From contig NZ_FOAV01000002.1 in NCBI RefSeq assembly GCF_900109745.1, positions 770,910 to 834,909 of the forward strand: a stretch of DNA of 64,000 bases, read 5' to 3'. The notes beneath the pieces are model-generated. The model worked only from the letters and a program-made list of their open reading frames with translations, ran no database searches and was not told the origin of the DNA. Positions 17,136 through 27,352 of this stretch are shown piece after piece (the stretch's first letter is position 1; every line of letters starts with the position of its first letter). A program made the translations under genes and the position numbers. Source of the DNA: Roseateles sp. YR242. GTDB lineage: Bacteria > Pseudomonadota > Gammaproteobacteria > Burkholderiales > Burkholderiaceae_C.

Positions 17136-17930
17136 ATGATCATGATTGACGACGCCCCCCGACGAGAAGTCCTGGCACGCCTGCGGCGTGCTGAAACCGA
17201 GCATGAAGCTAAGGTGCTGCTGGCGGTGGAGTCCGGCAGCCGCGCGTGGGGATTTGCGTCGCCGAACAGCGACTATGACGCGCGCTTCATCTATGTGCAC
17301 CGCCCCGAGCGTTACCTCTCGGTCGGGTTGGAAGAGATGCGCGACGTCATCGAATACCCCATCGTGGATGAAATGGACATCAACGGCTGGGACCTGCGCA
17401 AGGCGCTGCGGCTGTTCTGGAAGTCCAACCCCGGCTTCGTGGAGTGGATCCAGTCGCCCATCGTGTACGAGAAGGCCGGCAGCTTCCACCGCCGCGCCTT
17501 GGCGCTGCTGCCCACCGTCTACTCGGTGGAACGGGGCATCTATCACTACCGCAGCATGGCGCAGACGAACTTCCGCGCCGCCTTGCAGAACGAGCAGGTG
17601 CCGCTGAAGAAGTACTTCTACGTGCTGCGGCCGCTGCTGTCCGTGCGGTGGCTGGAGCGTTACCAGCGGCCGGCGCCGATCGAATTCCGGCGGCTTCTGG
17701 AGATGGCGGAGAAGGAGCCCGGCCTGGTGTCGGCGATCCATGATCTGCTGGCCCTCAAGGAGGCCTCACCCGAGATGGGGCTTTCGCCCCGGGTGCCGCC
17801 CATTCAGCGCTTCATCGAACAAGAACTGGAACGGCTGGAAGCGGTTCGCCCGGAGCCGCAGCAGCGCTCGGAGGTGGAGCCCCTGCTGTCCGAACTGTTC
17901 CGGACGGTGCTGCAGGAAACCTGGGGCTGA
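17136..17930 (+). CDS. YcgL-like nucleotidyltransferase
   Basis: A 264-residue protein of the COG3541 (YcgL) group. The nucleotidyltransferase fold signature ESGSRAWGFASPNSDYDARF gives the GS motif and the D-x-D metal pair. The remainder is helical and matches the family (VEWIQSPIVYEK, YHYRSMAQTNFR, KKYFYVLRPLL). Substrate unknown. Two in-frame ATGs, 17136 and 17142, are both possible starts. The gene stands alone between the hslU terminator and the convergent coaX. Confidence 0.85.
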   Translation: MIMIDDAPRREVLARLRRAETEHEAKVLLAVESGSRAWGFASPNSDYDARFIYVHRPERYLSVGLEEMRDVIEYPIVDEMDINGWDLRKALRLFWKSNPGFVEWIQSPIVYEKAGSFHRRALALLPTVYSVERGIYHYRSMAQTNFRAALQNEQVPLKKYFYVLRPLLSVRWLERYQRPAPIEFRRLLEMAEKEPGLVSAIHDLLALKEASPEMGLSPRVPPIQRFIEQELERLEAVRPEPQQRSEVEPLLSELFRTVLQETWG

Positions 17931-17936
17931 ATCAGG

Positions 17937-18716
17937 TCACAGGGCCAGGCGGTGCGACTGCAGCGCCAGCAGGCCATCGAAGATGAGCGAGTCGATCAGC
18001 TCATGCGGGATGTCCAGCGCCGGCGATACCTTCCAGCCTGCGCCACCGGTCATCAGCGTGACCGGCTCCTGGCCGCAATGCTTCACGATGTGGCGGTGCA
18101 TGCGCTCGATGGCGCCAGTGATGGCGTAGTTGCCGCCGCTGGTCAGCGCGTCCGACGTGTTGGTGGGGAACTCCCGCACCTCGCCGGTCGGCACGCGCAG
18201 GCCGGCCGTGCCGCCTTCCAGCGCGCGCAGCATGATGCCGTGGCCCGGCAGGATCAGGCCGCCCAGGAAGCGGCCGTCGGCATCCAGCGCATCCACTGTC
18301 ACCGCCGTGCCCACCATCACGACCAGCGCGGGCCGGGGCGCATGCCCCTGGCTTCGGGCCAGCACATGGTGGCGGGCCCCGATCAGGGCGACAAAACGGT
18401 CGGTGCCCAGGCGGTTGGGATGGTCATAACCATTGATCACACCGCCGGCCTGGGCGGACGAGGCCACCCAGCGCGGCTCCAGGTCCCAGAGCTCCTCGAG
18501 CTGCTCTTCCACGCGGTAGCGCATGCCGTCGCCCGCCACGTTGCAGCCCAGCAGGCTGCCAGGCGTGGCCAGGCGGGCCCAGTCGTGCTCGGCCAGCTTC
18601 TCGATGTTTTCCAGGAATTGGGCGCCGTGGGCCAGCATGGGGCTGCCCGGCTGAGGCCCGGCATACAGCGCCCATTTCAGGCGGGTGTTACCGATGTCGA
18701 TGGCCAAAAAGCTCAT
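17937..18716 (-). CDS. coaX: Type III pantothenate kinase
   Basis: A 259-residue CoaX, which phosphorylates pantothenate in the first step of CoA synthesis. The ASKHA-fold phosphate loop [11 protein letters not shown] is at the N-terminus, [16 protein letters not shown] carries the substrate and catalytic Asp region, and [13 protein letters not shown] is the second nucleotide-binding motif. Length is normal. The usual betaproteobacterial partner birA is not adjacent: the upstream neighbour is a divergent chemoreceptor and the downstream neighbour is convergent, 6 bases away. Confidence 0.95.
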   Translation of the reverse strand: MSFLAIDIGNTRLKWALYAGPQPGSPMLAHGAQFLENIEKLAEHDWARLATPGSLLGCNVAGDGMRYRVEEQLEELWDLEPRWVASSAQAGGVINGYDHPNRLGTDRFVALIGARHHVLARSQGHAPRPALVVMVGTAVTVDALDADGRFLGGLILPGHGIMLRALEGGTAGLRVPTGEVREFPTNTSDALTSGGNYAITGAIERMHRHIVKHCGQEPVTLMTGGAGWKVSPALDIPHELIDSLIFDGLLALQSHRLAL

Positions 18717-18764
18717 AAGTTCACGCGCTGTCTGCGACAGGCGGCAGGTTAGCAGCGTTTGCCC

Positions 18765-18791
18765 TCAAGACGGGGCCCAACAGGTCGATGA
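18765..18791 (+). promoter_or_regulatory. Possible sigma-28 (FliA) promoter of the chemoreceptor gene
   Basis: TCAAGACG, 11 bases, GTCGATGA. The flagellar sigma-28 consensus is TAAAGTTT, 11 bases, GCCGATAA. The -10 matches at 6 of 8 positions and the spacing is exact, but the -35 is weak. Chemoreceptor genes are frequent sigma-28 targets. Confidence 0.4.
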
Positions 18792-18870
18792 GACTCGTGT
18801 TGGGGAGTTGTCTCAGTTTCAGGCACCCTTCCCTTGCCAGGGCCAGCCCGGCCCGGGCATTCTCGAAAGC

Positions 18871-20718
18871 ATGCTGCCGATGAAGTTCTCAATCGCCACC
18901 CGTCTATGGATTCCTGTGCTGGTGATGGCGGTGATGACCGTCCTCATGGCTGTGGGGGCCGCCGTGCGAACGCGGGCCCTGCTGGCTGTCTCCCAGGTGA
19001 CGCAGGAAAAACAACAGCAACGCTTCGAGCTGGCCCTGCGCTGGCGCGGGCTGACCGAGGCCAACGCCAGCCGGGTGCAGGGTGGCCTGGCTGCCAACGA
19101 CATGAGCGTGACCGATGCGCTCAAGGCCGACATCGCCCGCACCACGGACACCATCAACGAGGTCCAGAAGCAGCTGGAGGCGCTGGCCGATGATGCGGCC
19201 GACAAAACCGCCATGGCCACCATCGCCGAGCGCCGCAAGGCCTACATTGCCGCGCGCAACGAGGCCGGCAAGCTGAAGGCGGATGGCCAGGTGGACGGCT
19301 CCCACACCGCGCTGAAGCAGAAGGTGGTGCCCGCCATCGAGCAATACCTGGCGGCGCAGCAGGCCTTTGTGCAGCTGCAGCAGGGCAAGGCCACCGCACT
19401 GCGGGAGGCGGCCGGCGCGGAGCGCATGCGCACGGTCTGGACCGTGGCGGGCGTGATGGGCCTGATCGTGGCGCTGCTGGCCGTGGCCACGGCCTATTTT
19501 GTGCGCACGATCTCGCAGCCGCTCAAGCAGTTGGTCCGGCAGGCGGAGCGCATCGGCGAAGGGGACCTGTCGGACCAGGCACCCGCGCTGCGGGGAGATG
19601 AGATTGGTGAGGTGCAGCAGGCGCTGCAACAGATGACGGCCTCGCTGCGAACGGTGATCCTGGGTTTTCGCAGCAGCGTGGACAGCATGCAGACGGCCAG
19701 CCAGGAAATTGCCAGCGGCAATACCGACCTGAGCCACCGGACCGAGCAGACGGCGTCCAACCTGCAGCAGGCTTCGTCGTCGCTGGCGCAGCTGACGGGC
19801 ACCGTGCAGCAGAGCGCCGACAGCGCCCGCACCGCCAACCAGTTGGCCGGCAGCGCCGCCGAGGTGGCGCAGCGCGGTGGCGTGGTGGTGGGCCAGGTGG
19901 TGGGCACCATGGGCGAGATCGACACCAGTGCCAAGAAGATCAACGACATCATCGGTGTCATCGACGGCATTGCCTTCCAGACCAACATCCTGGCGCTGAA
20001 TGCGGCCGTGGAGGCGGCACGGGCGGGCGAGCAGGGGCGCGGATTTGCGGTAGTGGCCAGCGAGGTGCGTGCCCTGGCGCAACGCAGCGCGGGGGCCGCC
20101 AAGGAAATCAAGTCGTTGATCGGTGAGAGCGTCTCCAAGGTGGAGGCGGGTTCGCAACTGGTGCGCGAGGCCGGCGCCACCATGCAGGAAATCGTCGCCA
20201 GTGTGCAGCGGGTCTCTGACATCATCAGCGAGATCAGTGCCAGCACGGTGGAACAGAGCCAGGGCATCGGGCATGTGAATGGCGCGGTGGCCCAGCTGGA
20301 CCAGATGACGCAGCAGAACGCGGCGCTTGTGGAGCAGTCGGCAGCGGCGGCGGAGTCCGTGAACGAGCAGGCGCGCCGGCTCACCGGGCTGGTGGCGCAT
20401 TTCCGGATGCAGGGTGGGGCGCTGGCACGGGCGCCATTGGGCAGCCCTGCCCCGTCGCCTGTACGGTCATCGGCGCCCTCCCCCGCCGCAACCGCCGCAA
20501 CCGCATCATCGACCGTACCGCGGTCCTCATTGGCAAAGGCAACTCCAAAGGCCGCTCCGGCGCCGATCAAGGCCAAGACCCACACGGCCAAGACGCCCGC
20601 AGTGGGGAGTAGCGCGGCCCCCGCTCGCGCTACACCGCCCAAGGCAGTGGCGGTGCCCAAGCCCCAGGCGCCCTCCCCCGTCGCGCCGCCGAACGACAGC
20701 GACTGGGAAACCTTCTGA
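18871..20718 (+). CDS. Methyl-accepting chemotaxis protein with C-terminal tether
   Basis: A 616-residue transmembrane chemoreceptor. The first membrane helix (about residues 10-30) is followed by a four-helix-bundle periplasmic sensor of roughly 150 residues, a second helix (about 190-210), a HAMP domain and the signalling hairpin. The tip sequence [20 protein letters not shown] is perfectly canonical. After the kinase-control region runs an Ala/Pro/Lys-rich linker of about 95 residues that ends in DWETF, close to the NWETF pentapeptide that docks CheR on E. coli Tar and Tsr. The ligand is unknown. The ATG at 18871 is preferred; 18880 is possible. Confidence 0.92.
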   Translation: MLPMKFSIATRLWIPVLVMAVMTVLMAVGAAVRTRALLAVSQVTQEKQQQRFELALRWRGLTEANASRVQGGLAANDMSVTDALKADIARTTDTINEVQKQLEALADDAADKTAMATIAERRKAYIAARNEAGKLKADGQVDGSHTALKQKVVPAIEQYLAAQQAFVQLQQGKATALREAAGAERMRTVWTVAGVMGLIVALLAVATAYFVRTISQPLKQLVRQAERIGEGDLSDQAPALRGDEIGEVQQALQQMTASLRTVILGFRSSVDSMQTASQEIASGNTDLSHRTEQTASNLQQASSSLAQLTGTVQQSADSARTANQLAGSAAEVAQRGGVVVGQVVGTMGEIDTSAKKINDIIGVIDGIAFQTNILALNAAVEAARAGEQGRGFAVVASEVRALAQRSAGAAKEIKSLIGESVSKVEAGSQLVREAGATMQEIVASVQRVSDIISEISASTVEQSQGIGHVNGAVAQLDQMTQQNAALVEQSAAAAESVNEQARRLTGLVAHFRMQGGALARAPLGSPAPSPVRSSAPSPAATAATASSTVPRSSLAKATPKAAPAPIKAKTHTAKTPAVGSSAAPARATPPKAVAVPKPQAPSPVAPPNDSDWETF

Positions 20719-20744
20719 CAAACCTTCTGACAAACCTTCTGACA
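20709..20744. repeat. 12-bp tandem repeat at the chemoreceptor stop codon
   Basis: AACCTTCTGACA is repeated exactly three times. The first copy contains the last codons and the TGA of the chemoreceptor gene, so the C-terminal TF-stop is duplicated downstream. Confidence 0.95.
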
Positions 20745-20775
20745 AACGCGCGCCGCCCGGGTCAGGGGCGTGCGT

Positions 20776-21636
20776 TCACGCCGCCTGGACGGTCCGGGCC
20801 GCCTGACTGCTGGCCTTGACCAGGGGAGGCGTGCTGGCGGGCTCGGTGTCGCCTGGGTTCGCAGCAGGCAGCCCCGCCTGTTCTCGCCATTGGGACGACA
20901 GGGCCACCACCGTGCCGATCACCAGCAACGCCGGGCTTTGCATGCCGTGCGCCTCGATATCCGCAGGCAGGTCCGCCAGCGTGGTGAAACACTCGCGCTG
21001 CCGGGGCGTATGGGCCGCGCTGACGATGACTGCGGGCGTCTGCGCCGCGAGCCCGCCTGCCATCAAGGCCTGGCTGATCTCGCCCGCCCGTGTCAGGCCC
21101 ATGTAGACCACCAGCGTCAGCCGGCTGCGGGCCAGCGCGGCCCAGTCAGGCAAGGTGCCGTGTTCGCCGTTGTGGCCGGTGACAAAGGCCACACCCGGCG
21201 TGCAGCGCCGGTCGGTGACCGGCACCCCCACGGCGGCAGGCGCGGCCAGGCCCGCGGAGAGCCCGTTGATCACCTCGACGGCCAGCCCCGCCTCGCGCAG
21301 CGCATCCACCTCTTCGCCGCCACGGCCGAATACAAACGGATCGCCGCCCTTGAGGCGCACCACGCGCGCGCCGGCACGGGCCTCCCGAATCATGAGCTCA
21401 TGGATGAAGCGCTGCTCGGTAGAGACACAGCCCCCCCGCTTGCCCACCCGCAGCACACGGGCCTGCGGCGGCACGCAGGCCAGCACACGGGCGTCGACCA
21501 GGTCGTCGGTGAGCACCACCTCGGCCTGTTGCAGGCGCTTCAGCGCCTTGATGGTGAGCAGTTCCGGATCCCCGGGGCCGGCCCCGACCAGAGAAACCAC
21601 CGGCAACGATGGGGCGGTCAAGTTGGCTTGTGTCAT
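20776..21636 (-). CDS. cobA: Uroporphyrinogen-III C-methyltransferase
   Basis: A 286-residue SUMT that methylates uroporphyrinogen III twice to precorrin-2, the precursor of siroheme. Family motifs are VGAGPGDPELLTIKAL, RLKGGDPFVFGRGGEE and GVAFVTGH. The ATG overlaps the nasA stop as ATGA, which shows translational coupling in the nitrate operon. Siroheme is the nitrite-reducing cofactor of NirB, so the gene's role here is clear. It lacks the CysG-type dehydrogenase/ferrochelatase domain, so those steps must come from elsewhere. The Thr/Ser/Pro-rich C-terminal tail is unremarkable. Confidence 0.94.
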   Translation of the reverse strand: MTQANLTAPSLPVVSLVGAGPGDPELLTIKALKRLQQAEVVLTDDLVDARVLACVPPQARVLRVGKRGGCVSTEQRFIHELMIREARAGARVVRLKGGDPFVFGRGGEEVDALREAGLAVEVINGLSAGLAAPAAVGVPVTDRRCTPGVAFVTGHNGEHGTLPDWAALARSRLTLVVYMGLTRAGEISQALMAGGLAAQTPAVIVSAAHTPRQRECFTTLADLPADIEAHGMQSPALLVIGTVVALSSQWREQAGLPAANPGDTEPASTPPLVKASSQAARTVQAA

Positions 21637-24398
21637 GTCACTTCCTCGGTCGATTGCACCCAGCGGCGCAGCGTGGGCAGGCAGGAGCCGCATTGCGTGC
21701 CGCAGCGCAGCGCCGCCTGCAGCCCGGCCAGACGTTCGGCCGGGCTGCCCGCTGGCTGGCGGGCGAGGCAGGCCTTGATCGCGTCTTCTCTCACATCCAG
21801 ACAGTTGCAGACCTGCGGGCTTTGCTGCGGCGTCGGTTGATCCGCGTCCTGCGCCAGCAGGCGGCGGCCGAAGGGCGCCACTGGTGTCTGCTCACGCCAG
21901 AGCGTGTCCAGCCAGTTGGCCTGGGCGCCCTCACCCACACGCAGCAGGGCCTGCAAACGGGCTTGGGCCCCCTCGCCAGCCAGCCTGAGCAGGCGGCTGC
22001 GGCCACGGCGGCCGTCGGCATAACGCAGCACCCCCACGCCATTCAACTGCAGCACGCTGGCCAGGGCCTGCACCACCGTGGCCGGGGGTTGATCGGCAAA
22101 GGCCAGGTCCAGAATCCAGCCCTCCTGACTGCCATCACCCACCGCCGGCAGGCAACTGGCATAGGCGGCTTCATCCATCAGGCCCCGCAGTTGGCTGCGC
22201 AGCACGGCGCCTTCGCCGGGCGCAACCCAGGCCGCCCCCACCACGCGCCACGGCAGGTCCACTGCCTCCACCGAGATCGCCGCGAACTTGAGCTCCGGCT
22301 GGCGGGCATCCGGACAGAAGGCGGGTTGGGTGATCGCATTGACCCCGGCCTGCCCCTGGCCGCCGAGGAACTCGCTGCCCCAGTGCATCGGCATCCAGGC
22401 GCCTTGCGGCGGCAGTCGGTCATCGCCTCGCAACGGCACGATCAACGGGCCACGCCGTGATTGCACACGCACCAGCGCGCCTTCTTCCAGGCGACGGCGC
22501 GCCATGTCGGCCGGGTGCATGCTCAAGGCGGGCGACGGCTCGCCGGCAAACAACCGGGGCACGACGCCACTGCGGCTCATGCCGTGCCATTGGTCGCGCA
22601 GGCGGCCGGTGGTGAGCGCCAGGGGGTAACGCGCGTCCTGGGCTTCCGCCGTCGGCACAAAGGGCTTGGTGATGAAGCGCGCGCGGCCGTCGGCATGGGC
22701 GAAGCGGCCGTCTTCGTAGAGACGGGCCTGGCCGGCCGTGGCGCCTTCGGGCCAGGGCCACTGTGCGGGCGCGGCTTCGAGCATCGGATAGCTCAGGCCG
22801 GTGATGTCCAGGTCCCGTCCCCGCGTGGCGGCACGGTGCTCTTCCCACAATTGCTCGGCACGGTCCCACGCAAACAGGCTGGGCCGCCCAGGCCGCAACG
22901 CGGCCTGCATGCGCAGCGCCACGTCCCGCACGATGCGCCAGTCCTCGCGGGCCTCGCCGGCCGGCGGCAGGGCGGCCCTTACGCGGCTGATGCGGCGTTC
23001 GCTGTTGGTGACCGTGCCCTCCTTCTCCGCCCAGGTGGCAGCGGGCAGCAGGACGTCGGCGAAGTCGGCCGTGGCGGTGCCGCTGAAGGCCTCCTGCAGG
23101 ATCACCAGCTCGCAGCGCGACAGGGCCGCGCGCACCAGCGCCTGGTCCGGGAGCGACTGCGCCGGGTTGGTGCAGGCAATCCACAGGGCCTTGATCTCAC
23201 CACGTGCGGCCGCCTGGAACATCTCCACGGCGGTCTTGCCCGGCGTCTCCGGCAAGGGGTCACTGCCCCACAGGCGGGCCACCTCGTGACGGTGCGCCTC
23301 GACGGCCGGGTCACGATGCCCCGGCAGCAACGAGGCCATGCCGCCACTTTCTCGGCCGCCCATGGCGTTGGGCTGGCCGGTCAGCGAGAACGGGCCCGCC
23401 CCCGGGCGACCGATCTGGCCGGTGGCCAGATGCAGGTTGATCAGCGCCGTGTTCTTGGCGGTACCGCTGCTGCTCTGGTTCAGGCCCATGCAATACAAGG
23501 ACAAGGTGGCGGGCGAGCGGGCGAACCACTGCGCGGCCTCCAGGATCTGCGCTTCCTTCAGGCCGGTGAGCCGCGCCGATTCAGTGGGCGTCATGGTGCG
23601 GACCAGCGCCTTCAGCGTGTCAAAACCGGCCGTGTGCTGGTCGATGAAGTCACGATCGATCCAGCCTTCCCAGATGCAGGCATGCAGCATCCCCTGGAAC
23701 AGCGCCACATCGCTGCCGGGCCGCAAGGCCAGGTGCAGGTCGGCAAACTCGGCGGTCTCGGTGCGGCGTGGGTCCACCACGATGATCTTCATGTGCGGCC
23801 GCGCCGCGCGGGCGGCCTCGATGCGGCGGAACAGGATGGGGTGGGCCCAGGCCGTATTGGAGCCGGCGATGAACAGGCAGTCCGCCTGTTCCAGGTCTTC
23901 ATAACAGGCCGGCGGCGCATCCGCCCCCAGCGATTGCTTGTAGCCCACCACCGCAGCGCTCATGCACAGGCGCGAGTTGCTGTCGATGTTGTTGGTGCCG
24001 ACCAGGCCACGCGCGAGCTTGTTGAACGCGTGATAGTCCTCGGTGAGCAACTGGCCGGAAATGTAGAAGCCGATGGCATCCGGACCATGGGCCGTGTGGA
24101 TGGCCAGCAACTGGTCGGCGATGCGCTGGGTGGTGGTGTCCCAGTCCAGCGGGGCCGGCGAGGACGCGCGCGAGGCCCGCCAGGCCGGGTGCAGCAGGCG
24201 TTGATGCTGCCGGACCAGCGGCGTGGCGGTCAGGTGCAGCGTCGCGCCCTTGGTGCAGAGCCGGCCCGCATTGGCGGGATGGTCCGGATCGCCGCGCACG
24301 CCGGTGACGCGATCCCCATCCGCATCATGGGTCGAGTCGATCAGCACGCCACAGCCCACACCGCAGTAGGGACAGGTCGATCGCGTGGTGCGGTTCAT
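21633..24398 (-). CDS. nasA: Assimilatory nitrate reductase catalytic subunit
   Basis: A 921-residue molybdopterin oxidoreductase that reduces nitrate to nitrite in the cytoplasm. The N-terminal [4Fe-4S] motif is CPYCGVGCGV. The bis-MGD domains follow (CMSAAVVGYK, the NAMGGRE motif, and molydop-binding near the C-terminal third). The last 65 residues form a BFD-like [2Fe-2S] domain with VCNCLD and CGTQCGSC, the electron entry point in NasA-type enzymes. No separate flavoprotein partner is encoded nearby. It is downstream of nirD by 17 bases. Confidence 0.96.
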   Translation of the reverse strand: MNRTTRSTCPYCGVGCGVLIDSTHDADGDRVTGVRGDPDHPANAGRLCTKGATLHLTATPLVRQHQRLLHPAWRASRASSPAPLDWDTTTQRIADQLLAIHTAHGPDAIGFYISGQLLTEDYHAFNKLARGLVGTNNIDSNSRLCMSAAVVGYKQSLGADAPPACYEDLEQADCLFIAGSNTAWAHPILFRRIEAARAARPHMKIIVVDPRRTETAEFADLHLALRPGSDVALFQGMLHACIWEGWIDRDFIDQHTAGFDTLKALVRTMTPTESARLTGLKEAQILEAAQWFARSPATLSLYCMGLNQSSSGTAKNTALINLHLATGQIGRPGAGPFSLTGQPNAMGGRESGGMASLLPGHRDPAVEAHRHEVARLWGSDPLPETPGKTAVEMFQAAARGEIKALWIACTNPAQSLPDQALVRAALSRCELVILQEAFSGTATADFADVLLPAATWAEKEGTVTNSERRISRVRAALPPAGEAREDWRIVRDVALRMQAALRPGRPSLFAWDRAEQLWEEHRAATRGRDLDITGLSYPMLEAAPAQWPWPEGATAGQARLYEDGRFAHADGRARFITKPFVPTAEAQDARYPLALTTGRLRDQWHGMSRSGVVPRLFAGEPSPALSMHPADMARRRLEEGALVRVQSRRGPLIVPLRGDDRLPPQGAWMPMHWGSEFLGGQGQAGVNAITQPAFCPDARQPELKFAAISVEAVDLPWRVVGAAWVAPGEGAVLRSQLRGLMDEAAYASCLPAVGDGSQEGWILDLAFADQPPATVVQALASVLQLNGVGVLRYADGRRGRSRLLRLAGEGAQARLQALLRVGEGAQANWLDTLWREQTPVAPFGRRLLAQDADQPTPQQSPQVCNCLDVREDAIKACLARQPAGSPAERLAGLQAALRCGTQCGSCLPTLRRWVQSTEEVT

Positions 24399-24415
24399 GG
24401 CGGCGGCGCCTCGGC

Positions 24416-24796
24416 TCAGCAGCTCACCCGGGTGCAGGGACCGGCCTTGACCGGCGGCAGGTCGATGCCAACCGTGTCCAGCTCCTCGCGGTCCAGCATC
24501 ACCTGGCCGTCTTCGACCCGCACCTGGAAGACCGGCGTGTGGCCCTCATCCGGTTCGCGGGCACAGCCGCTGTCAAAGGCGATGGTCCAGTTGTGCAGCG
24601 GGCAGGCGACCGCGTTGCCGAACACGATGCCCTGGCTGAGTGGGCCGGCCCGGTGGGGGCAACGGTCCAGCAGCGCATGCACCTGGTCGTCCGAGGTGCG
24701 AAACAGCGCGACCTCCGGCCCCTGGGCGCGGCTGACGCGGCGGGCCCCCAGCACGGGGATGTCGGTGACGGCGCAGATGGTGATCCAGGAAGACAT
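24416..24796 (-). CDS. nirD: Nitrite reductase small subunit (Rieske)
   Basis: 126 residues. A Rieske-type [2Fe-2S] fold with both ligand pairs present: CPHR and, 15 residues later, CPLHNW. NirD is the small subunit of the cytoplasmic NADH-dependent nitrite reductase NirBD, which makes ammonium. It ends in an extra tail with two Cys (GPCTRVSC), the last being the C-terminal residue, which is unusual. The start lies 36 bases after the nirB stop codon. Confidence 0.95.
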   Translation of the reverse strand: MSSWITICAVTDIPVLGARRVSRAQGPEVALFRTSDDQVHALLDRCPHRAGPLSQGIVFGNAVACPLHNWTIAFDSGCAREPDEGHTPVFQVRVEDGQVMLDREELDTVGIDLPPVKAGPCTRVSC

Positions 24797-24832
24797 GGGG
24801 GACCTCAGGGTTCTCAGTGGGTTGGCGAAGGG

Positions 24833-27352
24833 CTAGCGGTCGGCGGTGGCAGCGACGGCATCGCTCACCACCGAGGTGGAGGGTGCACCGGTGGCGGTGG
24901 GGTTGGTGCCGGGCACCGACAACGCCGGCAACGCATCGAACTGCCGCAGGTCCACCTGCGCCTTGCTGAATTCGAACCAGGGATCGGGCTCACCATCCAG
25001 CGCAAACTGCAGCTCCGCCCAGAGCGCCTTGCGGCCCTCATGGTCCTCGAGGATGTGCTTCTTCACATGGTCCAGCCCCACACGGCTGACGTAGTGCACG
25101 GTGCGCTCCAGGTACCAACCCTCCTTGCGGTAGAGCTGCATGAAGGCCCCGGTGTATTCCAGCACCTCCTCGGCGGTCTTGAGCTTGGTGAAGAAGTGGG
25201 CCACCTCGGTCTTGATGCCACCGTTGCCGGCGATGTACATCTCCCAGCCGGAATCGACGCCGATGATGCCGACGTCCTTGATGCCGGCCTCGGCGCAGTT
25301 GCGCGGGCAGCCGCTGACGGCGTACTTGACCTTGTGGGGCGCATACATGCGCCACATGGCGCGTTCCAGGTCCTTGCCCATCTGGGTGCTGTCCTGGGTG
25401 CCCATGCGGCACCATTCAGAGCCCACGCAGGTCTTCACCGTGCGCAGCGCCTTGGCATAAGCATGGCCGCTGGGCATGCCGATGTCCCGCCAGACATGGA
25501 CCAGGTCCTCCTTCTTCACGCCCAGCAGGTCGATGCGCTGGCCGCCGGTGACCTTGACGGTCGGGATCTTGTATTTGTCCACCGCGTCGGCGATGCGGCG
25601 CAACTCGTCGGCACTGGTCTCGCCGCCCCACATCCGCGGGATGACCGAGTAGGTACCGTCCTTCTGGATATTGGCGTGGCTGCGTTCGTTGATATAGCGC
25701 GACTGCGGATCGTCCTGGGCCTCCTTGGGCCAGGAGGAGATCAGGTAGTAGTTGAGCGCCGGGCGGCAGGTGGCGCAGCCGTTGGGGGTCTTCCAGTTCA
25801 GGCGCTCGAAGACATCGGCCATGCGGACCAGGTGCTCATCGAAGATGGCATCGCGCACTTCCTGATGGCTCTTCTCGGTGCAGCCGCAGATGGCCTTTTT
25901 CTTGGGCGTGGCGGAGTAGTCGCCACCGGCGGTGAACATCAGCAGCTGCTCCACCAGGCCGGTGCAGGAGCCGCAGGAGGCGCTGGCCTTGGTGTGTTTC
26001 CTCACCTCTTCCAGGGTGAACAGGCCCTTGTCCTTGATGGCCTTGCAGATGCTGCCCTTGTTGACACCATTGCAGCCGCAGACCTCGTCGCTGTCGGCCA
26101 TGGCGGCAGCCTTGTTGTGGCCCTGGTGGCCAACGTCGCCGATGTTGCTCTCGCCGAACATCAGCTTGTCGCGGATGTCGCCAATCTTGCGGCCATCACG
26201 CAGCAGCTTGAAGTACCAGCTTCCGTCCACCGTGTCGCCATACAGGCAGGCGCCCACCAGTTGGTCGTCCTTGATGACCAGCTTCTTGTAGACCCCGGCG
26301 AAGGGGTCGCTCATCACGATCTCTTCGGTGCCCTCGCCGCCCATGAAGTCCCCGGCGGAGAACAGGTCGATGCCGGTGACCTTGAGCTTGGTGCTGGTCT
26401 GGCTGCCCAGGTAGCGGCCGATGCCGAACTGCGCCAGGTGGTTGGCGCAGACCTTGCCCTGCTCGAACAGTGGCGCCACCAGGCCGTAGGCAATACCGCG
26501 GTGTGCGGCGCACTCACCCACGGCGTAGATGCGGGGGTCGGTAACGGTCTGCAGCGTGTCGGTGACGACCACGCCACGATGGCAGTGCAGGCCGGCGCTT
26601 TCGGCCAGGCTGGTGTTGGGACGGATGCCGGCGGCCATGACCACCAGGTCTGCCGGGATCTCGGTGCCGTCCGAAAAACGCACCGCCAGGACACGGCCGT
26701 CGGTGCCGCCGATCAGCGCCTCGGTCTGGGCGCCCAGCTTGAAGCGCAGCCCGCGGTCCTGCAGGGACTTGCGCAGCAGGTCACCGGCCTGATCGTCCAG
26801 CTGGCGTTCCATCAGCCAGGCATTGAGGTGGACCACGGTGACCTGCATGCCGCGCAGCATCAGCCCGTTGGCCGCCTCCAGGCCCAGCAGCCCACCGCCG
26901 ATGACCACGGCATGCTGGTACTTCTGCGCCGCCTCGATCATGGTGTTGGTGTCGGCGATGTCGCGGTAGGCGATGACGCCTTCCAGTTCCTTGCCGGGCA
27001 CCGGCAGGATGAATGGCGAGGAGCCGGTGGCGATCAGCAGCCGGTCGTAGTCCGCCACCGTGCCATCTTCGGCGATGACCTGCCGGCGCACGCGATCGAT
27101 CTTCGTGACGCGCTTGCCCAGGTGCAGCGTGATCTGGTTCTCCTCATACCAGGAGACCGGGTTGAGGATGATCTCGTCCAGCGTCTGTTCACCGGCCAGC
27201 ACGGGGCTCAGGAGGATGCGGTTGTAGTTGGGATGCGGCTCGGCACCGAAGACCGTGACCTCGTACAGGTCCGGAGCGATCTTGAGCAGCTCTTCCAGGG
27301 TGCGCACGCCGGCCATGCCGTTGCCCACCATCACCAGCTTCATCTTTTTCAT
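24833..27352 (-). CDS. nirB: NADH-dependent nitrite reductase large subunit
   Basis: 839 residues: an N-terminal FAD/NAD domain (MVGNGMAGVRTLEEL, then VIGGGLLGLEAANGL for NADH binding), BFD-like [2Fe-2S] segments (CGCNGVNKG, ASCGSCTGL) and the C-terminal siroheme/[4Fe-4S] reductase domain (KTCVGSEWCRMG and SGCPRNCAEAGIKD supply the cluster cysteines). It reduces nitrite to ammonium with six electrons from NADH. The first codons overlap the narK stop as ATGA. Siroheme is presumably made through the operon's own cobA product. Confidence 0.97.
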   Translation of the reverse strand: MKKMKLVMVGNGMAGVRTLEELLKIAPDLYEVTVFGAEPHPNYNRILLSPVLAGEQTLDEIILNPVSWYEENQITLHLGKRVTKIDRVRRQVIAEDGTVADYDRLLIATGSSPFILPVPGKELEGVIAYRDIADTNTMIEAAQKYQHAVVIGGGLLGLEAANGLMLRGMQVTVVHLNAWLMERQLDDQAGDLLRKSLQDRGLRFKLGAQTEALIGGTDGRVLAVRFSDGTEIPADLVVMAAGIRPNTSLAESAGLHCHRGVVVTDTLQTVTDPRIYAVGECAAHRGIAYGLVAPLFEQGKVCANHLAQFGIGRYLGSQTSTKLKVTGIDLFSAGDFMGGEGTEEIVMSDPFAGVYKKLVIKDDQLVGACLYGDTVDGSWYFKLLRDGRKIGDIRDKLMFGESNIGDVGHQGHNKAAAMADSDEVCGCNGVNKGSICKAIKDKGLFTLEEVRKHTKASASCGSCTGLVEQLLMFTAGGDYSATPKKKAICGCTEKSHQEVRDAIFDEHLVRMADVFERLNWKTPNGCATCRPALNYYLISSWPKEAQDDPQSRYINERSHANIQKDGTYSVIPRMWGGETSADELRRIADAVDKYKIPTVKVTGGQRIDLLGVKKEDLVHVWRDIGMPSGHAYAKALRTVKTCVGSEWCRMGTQDSTQMGKDLERAMWRMYAPHKVKYAVSGCPRNCAEAGIKDVGIIGVDSGWEMYIAGNGGIKTEVAHFFTKLKTAEEVLEYTGAFMQLYRKEGWYLERTVHYVSRVGLDHVKKHILEDHEGRKALWAELQFALDGEPDPWFEFSKAQVDLRQFDALPALSVPGTNPTATGAPSTSVVSDAVAATADR

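Noticed and set aside
18685..18870. N-terminal extension of the first chemoreceptor
   Set aside because: It would put 62 polar residues ahead of the first membrane helix and overlap coaX. The ATG at 18871 fits the family.
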